Of a stretch of 11,061 nt of DNA, positions 1 through 6,312 are shown in pieces; position 1 is the first letter of the stretch; every line of letters starts with the position of its first letter. The position numbers and the translations under genes were made by a program. The stretch is taken from the NCBI GenBank assembly GCA_026389055.1, contig JAPLIO010000150.1:1-11061 (forward strand), read 5' to 3'. The DNA comes from Candidatus Melainabacteria bacterium (GTDB lineage: Bacteria > Cyanobacteriota > Vampirovibrionia > Vampirovibrionales > JAJTHC01). The notes beneath the pieces were generated by a model that searched no databases, was not told the origin of the DNA, and saw only the letters and a program-made list of their open reading frames with translations.

Positions 1-881
1 TGCCTCAAGTACAGGCGGGGGCTACTACCAATGGAGCTTCGGCGGAACTCAATCAGCTATTGAATAGTACGGGTACGTTGGCATCAGATGTAGTGGCTCA
101 ATCTGCGTTGTTAGAACAAGCCCAAAAGCAGGTTGAACAACAAAAGGCAATGCAACAGCAGCAAATGCAGGTTAATCAACTAAAACAACAGAATGCGATT
201 TTAGCCCAACAAATTAACGCCTTACAAACACAACAACAGACGCTGAATCCTGCTAGTTTGACAGTGCCATTGGTTAATGGGGGTGTGGCTAGTAGTAACC
301 CTTATTTGGTGGGCTTAGGGAGCTTAGGGTCTTACGGCAACCCTTCTTCTTCGTTGATATTTCCTGCTAATCAGCTTTATAGCCCGACGTTTAGTACAGC
401 GGGTATGGGGGTAAATACCACGCCAACAAAACCAGCCCCTACTACTACTACCTCCCCCCCTACGACAGAAACGGCAACAAAAGTGTCTTCTGCTCTTACA
501 AAGTCTTCACAAGAGGATACGCCTCTAAACTTAGTGAGTTTGGGTATGAAAAACCCCTCTACTGGTGATGACTATCAATTAAACGCAGATGCAGCCGAAG
601 CCTTCAAGAAAGTAAATGAGCTAGTTAAAAAAGAAACAGGCGAGGGGATTGATGTTATTTCAGCCTATCGCTCACCAGAGCATAACGCCGCAGTAGGTGG
701 GGCTGAGGGGTCTAATCACACCAAGGGAAAAGCCATTGACTTAAACCCTTCTGCTCCAAACTATCAAAAATCTTTAGCATTGCTAGAAGCCAATGGCTTT
801 AAATCCTTACGAGGCTTTATTTACGATAAGCCGGGTAGTGGTCCGCAAGATGAAGAAAATCACTTAGATTTTGTGGGATAA
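1..881 (+). CDS. Gln-rich protein with C-terminal M15-type (M15_3/VanY-like) zinc peptidase domain, 5' end outside window
   Basis: The frame is open to the left edge: codons from position 3 read without a stop into the TTG at 60, so that TTG is probably an internal Leu codon and the true start lies outside the window. Numbering from the codon at 60, residues 14-62 are very rich in Gln and look like a coiled coil. Residues 63-150 are a Gly/Ser/Thr/Pro-rich linker. Residues 155-273 form the recognisable domain: SAYRSPEHN (201-209), then VGG and SNHTKGKAIDL, then HLDF near the end. The expected M15 zinc ligands are His220 (717-719), Asp227 (738-740) and His268 (861-863), and Arg204 fits the substrate-binding Arg. 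The family comprises D-Ala-D-Ala carboxypeptidases, endolysin-type endopeptidases and related metallopeptidases. The substrate here is inferred to be peptidoglycan stem peptide. Whether the protein is secreted cannot be judged without its N terminus. The 610-residue membrane protein gene starts 41 bases downstream on the same strand. Confidence 0.8.
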   Translation, partial: PQVQAGATTNGASAELNQLLNSTGTLASDVVAQSALLEQAQKQVEQQKAMQQQQMQVNQLKQQNAILAQQINALQTQQQTLNPASLTVPLVNGGVASSNPYLVGLGSLGSYGNPSSSLIFPANQLYSPTFSTAGMGVNTTPTKPAPTTTTSPPTTETATKVSSALTKSSQEDTPLNLVSLGMKNPSTGDDYQLNADAAEAFKKVNELVKKETGEGIDVISAYRSPEHNAAVGGAEGSNHTKGKAIDLNPSAPNYQKSLALLEANGFKSLRGFIYDKPGSGPQDEENHLDFVG

Positions 882-922
882 TGAAGAGGATTCTCTAATC
901 AAGAAAGATCCTTCGTTCTACA

Positions 923-2755
923 ATGAATACCTCGAATCGTTCAACTAATTTGTTAGTTCTTATAGGCAGTAGCCTATTGGTAGCTGGTATTGTTGCGTGG
1001 ATTGTTCTATTAGGTAATCAACAAGGGTTGCAAGAAAGCGTTATCGCTCTCAACGCCAGCCAGCCAACAGAAGGCTTCCTCGGGAAATCGGTTTTTGAGT
1101 CTGTTTGGGATGCACCGCTTTTCAGTAATCTACTCGCCTTGTTACGGGTTGTTCCGTGGTTGGCTCAAGGCTTGTGGCTGGTAGGGTTGGTCTCCGCTTT
1201 TTTTGCCGTAGAAGCCATTGGTAAGCTGGTTTTAAGTCCTTCTTCAGAACGTCGGTTGTTTTTAGGCTTGGTTTTGTTAGCTTCTTTCTGGGGCTATTGG
1301 CAAGTTTCCGCCATTAATTTTCAAACCTATACCGCATTGGGCGTGGGGTTGTTTTGCTGGTTGTTGATGGCTTGGTTTAAAGTGAAAACCGCCCCAATCA
1401 AAGGCGATACGCTTCCCCGTTGGCAACCGAATGGGTGGGATGTGTGTTTGGGTGCTACGCTAGCCTTGATGACTTATGAATGGGGCATTGGGCTTTCTCT
1501 ATTCTTATTAGGTGGTCTGTTGTTTCGGCATCAGCAAGTGAGTACGGTGTTACCAGCCACTTGGCAAATGCGAAGCGTCTCCCTGTTACGGTGGTTGTGG
1601 ATAGGGTTGTTAGTAGGGTTATTGGTTGAATGCTTGTGCCTCCATTTTTGGGGCGGAGGCATCTCCCCGTTCCCTCCGTTGTTGAGGGTGCCCCCCTTAT
1701 TGCCTGAATGGACAGGGTGGCAATCGGGGTTTAGTAGCACGGGGCTTAGGCTAACTAGCCTGCTGGGGGCTTTTTTCCCTTGGGGTTTCTTTCTACTTTC
1801 CGCTTTGTGGGATTTATGGCTGAACGTTCAAAAGGGCGGCTCCAAAGCGTCGTTGTTTTTAGACCCTGACCGTAAACCCCTTCGGTTGTTGAGTTTGGCA
1901 GGGTTGGTTTTTTTGTCTATTTTTTTAGTTTTTCCTGCTTTTTGGTTGGGCTGGGGCGTTTTTCTTTTCAGCCATGCCTATTTATTAGCAGATTGGCTAA
2001 CCGCAGCTTGTACCCTTCCTGTAGACCCGCTTCGTTTTAAACGAGGCTTCCTGTGGAGCAGTTTACTGCTATTAGCCTTAGGCTTGGCAGGGCTTATTTG
2101 GGAAAATCACGCCGCTAGTTTTCAGCTAAGTACTTCGCCACTCCAGTTGCAGGCGGTTCAAACCATCCATAGTTTATGGTGTGTGTTAGGTGGCTGTTTG
2201 GGGTTACTGGTGTTATGGCGAAGCACGTTGAACCCGAAGTATTGCAGTTTGGGGCTGGCTAGTTGGTTTGGTGTTTGGATGCTGATTCAAACCATTGGTG
2301 TAACCCCGCTATTGGCTTGGCAGGGTGGCTCTCAAGCGGATATTGCTCCTTTTTTAGTGGGGAATCAGCCTGAAACGGTTGGCGTTTGTTTGAATCAACA
2401 AGCCCTGCAACAAGGCACGTTTTACACCCTTGCGGGCAGAGGGACTTTTTCATCTACCCAGAAAAACGTTAGTTTAACCCCACTTTCGGTTACTTCCTGC
2501 TTGGCTTTAGAAGCGGGCGTTGAACCCTCCACTCCGCCGTTCCATTGGGTGTTGATGAATGATACCCTCTATTACGAACATAAGCACGCACATCCCCAAT
2601 GGCAATCGCCCGTGATGGGAATAAACTTGAGTCATTTCAAGCCTGCTTTCACCCCCGTTGCCCCTTCGTTAGTGCAACCCGTGTTGTTACCGTTTATGGT
2701 GCCTCAGCAGGAAACGTGGGTGCTGATTCCTGTTGATAGTCAACTTAAAGATTAA
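923..2755 (+). CDS. Polytopic membrane protein with a GT39/PMT-like layout, function unknown
   Basis: The 610-residue product is very rich in Leu, Trp and Gly. I see about eleven hydrophobic segments, near residues 10-30, 74-98, 111-130, 134-152, 174-200, 221-242, 276-300, 322-350, 373-393, 412-433 and 445-465. They are followed by a soluble tail of about 145 residues. The layout (one helix, an extracytoplasmic loop with a WDAPLF motif at 62-67, paired helices, soluble C terminus) resembles lipid-linked-sugar glycosyltransferases of the ArnT/PMT (GT39) superfamily, where a D-x-P-L-type motif is common. The acidic pair expected in the first loop of active members is not evident, so enzyme activity is uncertain and this is a fold-level guess only. 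ATG 923 is the first start that retains the first helix. The only nearby Shine-Dalgarno-like stretch, AAGAAAG at 901-907, is weak and distant, so this gene may be co-transcribed with the upstream peptidase gene. Confidence 0.72.
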   Translation: MNTSNRSTNLLVLIGSSLLVAGIVAWIVLLGNQQGLQESVIALNASQPTEGFLGKSVFESVWDAPLFSNLLALLRVVPWLAQGLWLVGLVSAFFAVEAIGKLVLSPSSERRLFLGLVLLASFWGYWQVSAINFQTYTALGVGLFCWLLMAWFKVKTAPIKGDTLPRWQPNGWDVCLGATLALMTYEWGIGLSLFLLGGLLFRHQQVSTVLPATWQMRSVSLLRWLWIGLLVGLLVECLCLHFWGGGISPFPPLLRVPPLLPEWTGWQSGFSSTGLRLTSLLGAFFPWGFFLLSALWDLWLNVQKGGSKASLFLDPDRKPLRLLSLAGLVFLSIFLVFPAFWLGWGVFLFSHAYLLADWLTAACTLPVDPLRFKRGFLWSSLLLLALGLAGLIWENHAASFQLSTSPLQLQAVQTIHSLWCVLGGCLGLLVLWRSTLNPKYCSLGLASWFGVWMLIQTIGVTPLLAWQGGSQADIAPFLVGNQPETVGVCLNQQALQQGTFYTLAGRGTFSSTQKNVSLTPLSVTSCLALEAGVEPSTPPFHWVLMNDTLYYEHKHAHPQWQSPVMGINLSHFKPAFTPVAPSLVQPVLLPFMVPQQETWVLIPVDSQLKD

Positions 2756-2766
2756 CTATCGTATCA

Positions 2767-2823
2767 ACCAGTAGGAACGACCATCGCGTTTGCCCTGCAG
2801 TCGCCGATACGTTTCGTCCACGA
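2767..2823 (+). repeat. Dispersed repeat A, copy 1 (57-bp hairpin element)
   Basis: This 57-base stretch matches 11004-11061 with six substitutions and one single-base indel. It begins 11 bases after the stop codon of the membrane-protein gene. It can fold into a hairpin: GGAACG (2774-2779) pairs with CGTTTC (2810-2815) with one G-T wobble, then ATC pairs with GAT, and GCG pairs with CGC beyond a bulged C. The apical loop carries CTGCAG. No T-tract follows, so it is not a typical terminator. No open reading frame spans it. It is probably a REP-like or MITE-like intergenic element, or the 3' part of a transcript. Confidence 0.75.
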
Positions 2824-2826
2824 AAA

Positions 2827-2907
2827 GAACCTCCCTCCGTCAATGCCCTTCTGGTGGCATAGGCGGGGGGCGTTTAGGGCGGTTCCTCCGTAGGGGGTAC
2901 CCCTAGG
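2827..2907. other. GC-rich cluster of small palindromes between repeats A and B
   Basis: Between the two dispersed repeats lie several short inverted repeats. GAACC (2827-2831) can pair with GGTTC (2881-2885). ATGCC (2843-2847) can pair with GGCAT (2856-2860). GGGGTACCCC (2894-2903) is a perfect palindrome, flanked by TAG and CTA with one extra G. The heptamer CCTCCGT occurs at 2834-2840 and again at 2885-2891. I recognise no gene or known RNA family here. The stretch separates convergent genes, so it could hold 3' ends of both transcripts, but no hairpin is followed by a proper T-run on either strand. Confidence 0.4.
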
Positions 2908-2936
2908 TTTGTCCAAGAATAATTAAAAAGCGTGTC

Positions 2937-3000
2937 GGGGGGTGCCCAACGGGGGGTGCCCAAACGGTACCCCCCATGAAACCCTAGCTCGAAGCAATTA
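2937..3000 (+). repeat. Dispersed repeat B, copy 1 (GGTACC-type stem with conserved tail)
   Basis: The core 2951-2998 matches 6265-6312 at 44 of 48 positions. GGGGGGTGCC (2951-2960) pairs with GGTACCCCCC (2966-2975) around a five-base loop, CAAAC, with one G-T wobble in the 10-bp stem. The 23-base tail (2976-2998) is unpaired but conserved in the second copy, which a bare terminator stem would not need. In this copy the left arm and loop are partly duplicated: 2937-2950 repeats the start of the stem as a 14-base unit. The element ends about 35 bases beyond the guaA stop codon. Confidence 0.75.
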
Positions 3001-3034
3001 ACCCTACCGCATTTTGGTTGCGAAGCGTATAAAC

Positions 3035-5035
3035 CTATTCCCATTCAACGGTTGCAGGCGGCTTCCCCGTTAAATCATAAAACACATAAGCCAAACCATA
3101 GTGCTGATGCAACTGGCTAGCCAACGCAGGCAAGAAGCCAAACGGCATTTCCTTACCCCACCACGCTGGGCGAGCCGTCATAAAATCAGATGTTACCACG
3201 CCCCGAATAGCCACAGACCGCTTGGGTACTTCGCCACCCACGCCAACAGGCAAGCAAACCGTCAGCAATTGGCTAATGCTAGCAAAATCCGCCTTGGCTA
3301 GAAATGCTTGCGTTACCACGTCATCAATCTGCTGAAGGGGTTCAATCACTTCAGGCACTAAGGTTGTAGGCACAATGGTTTTCAGTTCAGCAGGCAATGG
3401 GCTGGTAACTGAAAGTAAATTCAACGCTAATCGGTTCACCCCAGCTAAGCGATTAGGAATAGCCTTTGCCACTTTCTGTAACACGGCTAAGCCTTCGGGT
3501 GTATCATAATTTGGGGCGTTAATACCCGCTACAAAGGCATAGGTTCTACCATCACCCTGAACACCCACGGTTCTTACGGGTAGTAGGCAACCAGTCAACC
3601 CATCTTCGGCTAAAATGGCGTGCAACTTGGCATTGAGGGTATCGTACTGTTCCAGCCCAAAGGCTTCATTGGCACAAAGTACCCGAACCCCCAACCCCGG
3701 GCCAGGAAATGGTTGACGCACAACCAACGCTTCGGGCAAGCCTAGTAACCGCCCTACTTCCCGCACTTCGTCTTTGTGTAAATCCTTATTGGGTTCAATA
3801 ACCAAGCCTAAAGCACGTTGTTGTTGAATGAGTGCCACATCATTATGATGCGTCTTAATTTTATGAGCTGTTTTGGAAATATCCCGATTCCCACTTTCAA
3901 TCAAATCTGGGCGTAGCGTGCCTTGAGCCAGCATAATTTTTTCTGCCACCAACCCATGTTCCGCCACCGTGGCTTTCATTTCCGCATCAATCAAATGAAA
4001 GAAGGTATCGCCAATCAACTGACGTTTGGCTTCAGGGTCTATTTCTGTCCGAAGAGGTCCTATCGCTTGCCCTGCTTCATTCACCGCCGTGGCAGATAAA
4101 AACGCTTCTTGGGCATCTAACCGTTTCAGGTGTTTAAGCCCCAAAGCCGTCAACGCATCGCACACCAAATCGCTTTCATTCAACCGCATCAACCCCGTAT
4201 TTACATGCACGCCAAACACTTGGTCGCCACCGAGGGCTTTGAGTAACAACGCCGCCACAACGGAAGAATCAACCCCGCCACTAAGCAACACAAACACAGG
4301 ATGATTTTGAGCTTGGGCTTGAATATCGGCAATCAACCCTGCCAGCCTATTTTCTACGCTGAAACTGGGGGTTACCTTACACACGGCGAATAAAAACTGA
4401 TTGAGCATGGCTTCGCCGTTTTCAGTTAATTCTACTTCGGGGTGAAATTGCACGCCATAAAAGGGCTTTTCAGTATGAGCAATACCCGCCACCACCTTGG
4501 TTTGAGTCCCATCCGCATGGGGCGTAATGGAAACGGCTGTTTCTACAAAACCTTCACCTAATTGGGTAACGCTATCGCCGTGGCTCATTAACACCAATTG
4601 ATTGGTTTCCAAGCCTGCAAATAAAGGGCAAGCCACTTCGGGCAATAATTGAATGGTTGTTTCGCCATATTCTTTATGGCTACAGCCTGCTACAACCCCA
4701 CCAAATAGATGCGTCATCAACTGCATGCCGTAGCAAATACCCAAAACAGGCACGCCCAGCTGAAAAATACCTGCATCGCACCGAGGGGCATTGGGTTCAT
4801 ACACCGAATGCGGACCCCCTGAAAGAATAATCCCCGAAAGCCCTGCGGCTTTAAGCGTTTCTAGCGGAACTTCTAACGGATAAATAACCGTTTCAACAGC
4901 TTGTTGCCGAATCCGTCGATCAATCACCTTGGTGTATTGGGCACCGCAATCCAAAATAGCAATTTTACCCGTGTTTAAAGCAGTAGCTTCCAATAGGGTT
5001 TGCGGTGTAGTATTAGGCGTTGAAACAGTCATCAT
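3035..5035 (-). CDS. guaA: GMP synthase (glutamine-hydrolysing), long eukaryote-like form
   Basis: Converts XMP, ATP and glutamine to GMP in the cytoplasm, the last step of de novo guanine nucleotide synthesis. The 666-residue protein has a class I glutamine amidotransferase domain at about 23-220, with nucleophile Cys101 in GICYGMQ and the His198/Glu200 pair in QFHPEVELTE. An ATP-pyrophosphatase domain follows, with P-loop SGGVDSS at 252-258. The C terminus ends in KPPATVEWE. Most bacterial enzymes have about 510-525 residues. The extra length lies after the PFPGPGL motif (442-448), where 218 residues follow instead of about 125. Motifs TLRPDLIES (373-381), IKTHHND (393-399) and KDLHKDEVR (417-425) match the human-type enzyme better than the short bacterial one. 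ATG 5035 is chosen because AAAGGA (complement of 5048-5053) lies 12 bases upstream; a second ATG follows directly. The gene is divergent from rpmH. The roughly 118-base leader shows no purine riboswitch core that I recognise. Confidence 0.96.
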   Translation of the reverse strand: MMTVSTPNTTPQTLLEATALNTGKIAILDCGAQYTKVIDRRIRQQAVETVIYPLEVPLETLKAAGLSGIILSGGPHSVYEPNAPRCDAGIFQLGVPVLGICYGMQLMTHLFGGVVAGCSHKEYGETTIQLLPEVACPLFAGLETNQLVLMSHGDSVTQLGEGFVETAVSITPHADGTQTKVVAGIAHTEKPFYGVQFHPEVELTENGEAMLNQFLFAVCKVTPSFSVENRLAGLIADIQAQAQNHPVFVLLSGGVDSSVVAALLLKALGGDQVFGVHVNTGLMRLNESDLVCDALTALGLKHLKRLDAQEAFLSATAVNEAGQAIGPLRTEIDPEAKRQLIGDTFFHLIDAEMKATVAEHGLVAEKIMLAQGTLRPDLIESGNRDISKTAHKIKTHHNDVALIQQQRALGLVIEPNKDLHKDEVREVGRLLGLPEALVVRQPFPGPGLGVRVLCANEAFGLEQYDTLNAKLHAILAEDGLTGCLLPVRTVGVQGDGRTYAFVAGINAPNYDTPEGLAVLQKVAKAIPNRLAGVNRLALNLLSVTSPLPAELKTIVPTTLVPEVIEPLQQIDDVVTQAFLAKADFASISQLLTVCLPVGVGGEVPKRSVAIRGVVTSDFMTARPAWWGKEMPFGFLPALASQLHQHYGLAYVFYDLTGKPPATVEWE

Positions 5036-5159
5036 CGCAGATTAAAGTCCTTTCAATTGAGGGAATATGACGCTATTAAAACACAAACCAACGGTAGCCA
5101 ATAAACAATATGCCCAACTATTGCAAAAAATTTACTAGACGACGCTCTTTATTTGCTTT

Positions 5160-5189
5160 ATCCTATGGAATAGGCAGATTAACTGTCAA
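5160..5189 (-). promoter_or_regulatory. Putative sigma-70-type promoter of guaA
   Basis: On the minus strand a perfect -35 hexamer TTGACA (complement of 5184-5189) is followed after 18 bases by TAGGAT (complement of 5160-5165) as the -10. Transcription would start near 5153, giving guaA a leader of about 118 bases. The -35 box lies inside the region that the rpmH promoter would use. Confidence 0.5.
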
Positions 5190-5201
5190 AAGTTTTATAC
5201 T
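5173..5201 (+). promoter_or_regulatory. Putative promoter of rpmH-rnpA-yidD
   Basis: TATACT at 5196-5201 is a good -10 box and places the transcript start near 5208, about 23 bases before the rpmH ATG. That fits the AGGAG ribosome binding site at 5216-5220. The matching -35 position (about 5173-5178) is poor, so either an activator is needed or the -10 acts mainly alone. The call rests on the -10 box and its position. Confidence 0.4.
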
Positions 5202-5230
5202 ACTGATAAATTTTTAGGAGCATTCAAACA

Positions 5231-5365
5231 ATGCAAAGAACATTAGGCGGTACTCGTCGCAAAAAAATCAGAGTTTCAGGTTTCCGTGCAAGAATGGCAA
5301 CCCCTGGTGGACGCAGAACATTGAACCGTCGTCGTGCTAAAGGGCGTCATGCCATTGCAATGTAG
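5231..5365 (+). CDS. rpmH: 50S ribosomal protein L34
   Basis: This 44-residue, strongly basic protein is a component of the large ribosomal subunit. The N terminus RTLGGT (residues 3-8) and the core RVSGFRARM (14-22) are diagnostic of L34; the RTLGGT version is the cyanobacterial and plastid form and is the best lineage marker in the window. The core continues with TPGGRR and a RRRAKGRH basic tail, so the protein is full length. AGGAG at 5216-5220 lies 10 bases before the ATG. rnpA starts 50 bases after its stop on the same strand, the usual bacterial order. No DnaA-box cluster or dnaA gene adjoins it, although rpmH lies next to the origin in many bacteria. Confidence 0.97.
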   Translation: MQRTLGGTRRKKIRVSGFRARMATPGGRRTLNRRRAKGRHAIAM

Positions 5366-5415
5366 TTTCTGCTAGAAATTACACCACTAAACTGAAAAAG
5401 GAACACCCATTCACC

Positions 5416-5895
5416 ATGTTGCCAAAACGGCTACGGCTTAATGCAAGGTGGCTCTTTCAAAAAACCCTTCAAGAAGGACGATGTCTCTATCGTTCTTCTT
5501 TTTTCACTTGGATTGGGTTAAACCACTGGAAGCCCCAAACAACCAAGCCCACGGGCATCCAACCTATTACGGCTATGGGTAAGGTTGGTTATCTGCCTAA
5601 AATTGGGTTTATTGTTTCTAAAAAAGTAGATAAGCGGGCAGCTGTGCGGAACCGCTTAAAACGACGCATTCGGGAATGTTTACGGCAAGAAATTTTACCG
5701 ACGCTTTCATCAGAGCAGGTGAACCGCTTTGCTACTTGGGTTTTTATTGCGAAACCCACGGCTACCCGCCCTAGTTATGCCCAGTTGCGTGAAGCCCTTT
5801 GGGATGGGGTTCGGTTTTTAACGCCGAAAACGTTCCCTCAAAAGCAGAGGTTATCTGCCAATGTGCCAGCATCAGCACCATCAACCACAGACTAA
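5416..5895 (+). CDS. rnpA: Ribonuclease P protein component
   Basis: Protein subunit that binds the RNase P RNA and aids 5' maturation of tRNA. The 159-residue product carries the family signature KKVDKRAAVRNRLKRRIRE at 69-87, including the RNR motif, preceded by the GFIVSKK strand. The N terminus (LPKRLRLNARWLFQKTLQEG) also fits the family, where a basic stretch precedes the first helix. Family members usually have about 105-130 residues. The excess is an insertion near residues 35-60, between the first strands, and a Ser/Ala/Pro-rich tail after 137. AAGGAA at 5398-5403 lies 12 bases upstream of the ATG. Its last 35 bases overlap the start of yidD in another frame, so the two are probably translationally coupled. 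Confidence 0.95.
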   Translation: MLPKRLRLNARWLFQKTLQEGRCLYRSSFFTWIGLNHWKPQTTKPTGIQPITAMGKVGYLPKIGFIVSKKVDKRAAVRNRLKRRIRECLRQEILPTLSSEQVNRFATWVFIAKPTATRPSYAQLREALWDGVRFLTPKTFPQKQRLSANVPASAPSTTD

Positions 5896-6118
5896 CTATA
5901 CGTGGCTTTTTAAGGCTTATCGGGCATTAAAGCCCTTTTGGTTTCAACCGTTGGCGGGTACTTGTCGCTTTGTGCCTTCTTGTTCGCAGTATGCAGAAGC
6001 GGTTTTGGCTGATTTTGGCTTTTGGCGAGGAGCTTGGCTTACCTTGAAACGTTTAACCCGTTGCCACCCATTCAGCCAAACCCCTGTTGGCACGGTGGAT
6101 GCACCACCAACAAGGTAA
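5861..6118 (+). CDS. yidD: Membrane protein insertion efficiency factor YidD
   Basis: This 85-residue protein of the YidD family is thought to sit at the inner face of the cytoplasmic membrane and help YidC-dependent insertion. Visible family motifs are CRFVPSCSQYAEAV (35-48), GFWRGAWLTLKRLTRCHPF (53-71) and a final GTVDAPP close to the usual G-x-D-x-VP. The three conserved Cys are present (35, 41, 68). The ATG at 5861 lies inside rnpA with a 35-base overlap, and AGAGG at 5846-5850 is 10 bases upstream, which supports this start. In most bacteria yidC follows next; here 705 bases without a plus-strand gene follow, and yidC is not in the window. The short N-terminal helix (about 14-30) is weakly hydrophobic, as in other members. 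Confidence 0.94.
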   Translation: MCQHQHHQPQTNYTWLFKAYRALKPFWFQPLAGTCRFVPSCSQYAEAVLADFGFWRGAWLTLKRLTRCHPFSQTPVGTVDAPPTR

Positions 6119-6221
6119 TGAGACCCCTTAACACCTGACAAAAAAGCTGAATGCTCCATTATTGCTAACCGTTACAGAGATTGTTAGTTTCAAACCATAG
6201 GCAGTTGTTCCCCTGGGGAAT

Positions 6222-6255
6222 ACAAAGGGGGCGGCGAGCAGCCCCTTTGTTTTGC
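6222..6255 (+). terminator. Terminator-like hairpin after yidD
   Basis: ACAAAGGGG (6222-6230) is complementary to CCCCTTTGT (6242-6250), and an inner C-G pair is possible across a bulged G. The stem runs directly into TTTGTTTTG. This fits an intrinsic terminator for rpmH-rnpA-yidD about 100 bases beyond the yidD stop. A smaller inverted repeat, TTCCCC-T-GGGGAA, precedes it at 6208-6220. Because repeat B follows immediately, the stem could instead belong to that composite element. Confidence 0.5.
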
Positions 6256-6264
6256 GGGGGGTGT

Positions 6265-6312
6265 GGGGGGTACCCAAATGGTACCCCCCATGAAGCCCTA
6301 GCCCGAAGCAAT
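6265..6312 (+). repeat. Dispersed repeat B, copy 2
   Basis: Matches 2951-2998 at 44 of 48 positions. GGGGGGTACC (6265-6274) and GGTACCCCCC (6280-6289) form a perfect 10-bp stem around CAAAT. The arm change relative to copy 1 turns a G-T wobble into an A-T pair, so pairing is kept. The tail 6290-6312 is conserved with two substitutions. The copy lies beyond the yidD terminator-like hairpin. Relative to its upstream gene it is oriented opposite to copy 1, which lies beyond the minus-strand guaA stop. Confidence 0.75.

Noticed and set aside
60..62. TTG as the start codon of the peptidase gene
   Set aside because: The same frame is open to the left edge with plausible protein sequence upstream, and there is no ribosome binding site before it.
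2756..3034. CRISPR array suggested by repeats in this gap
   Set aside because: The repeats are of different kinds, not evenly spaced, and there are no cas genes.
5036..5153. Purine riboswitch in the guaA leader
   Set aside because: The leader lacks the conserved core of guanine riboswitches and any clear three-way junction.
5036..5230. Replication origin next to rpmH
   Set aside because: No cluster of DnaA boxes (TTATCCACA-like) and no dnaA or dnaN nearby; a single TTATCC is not enough.
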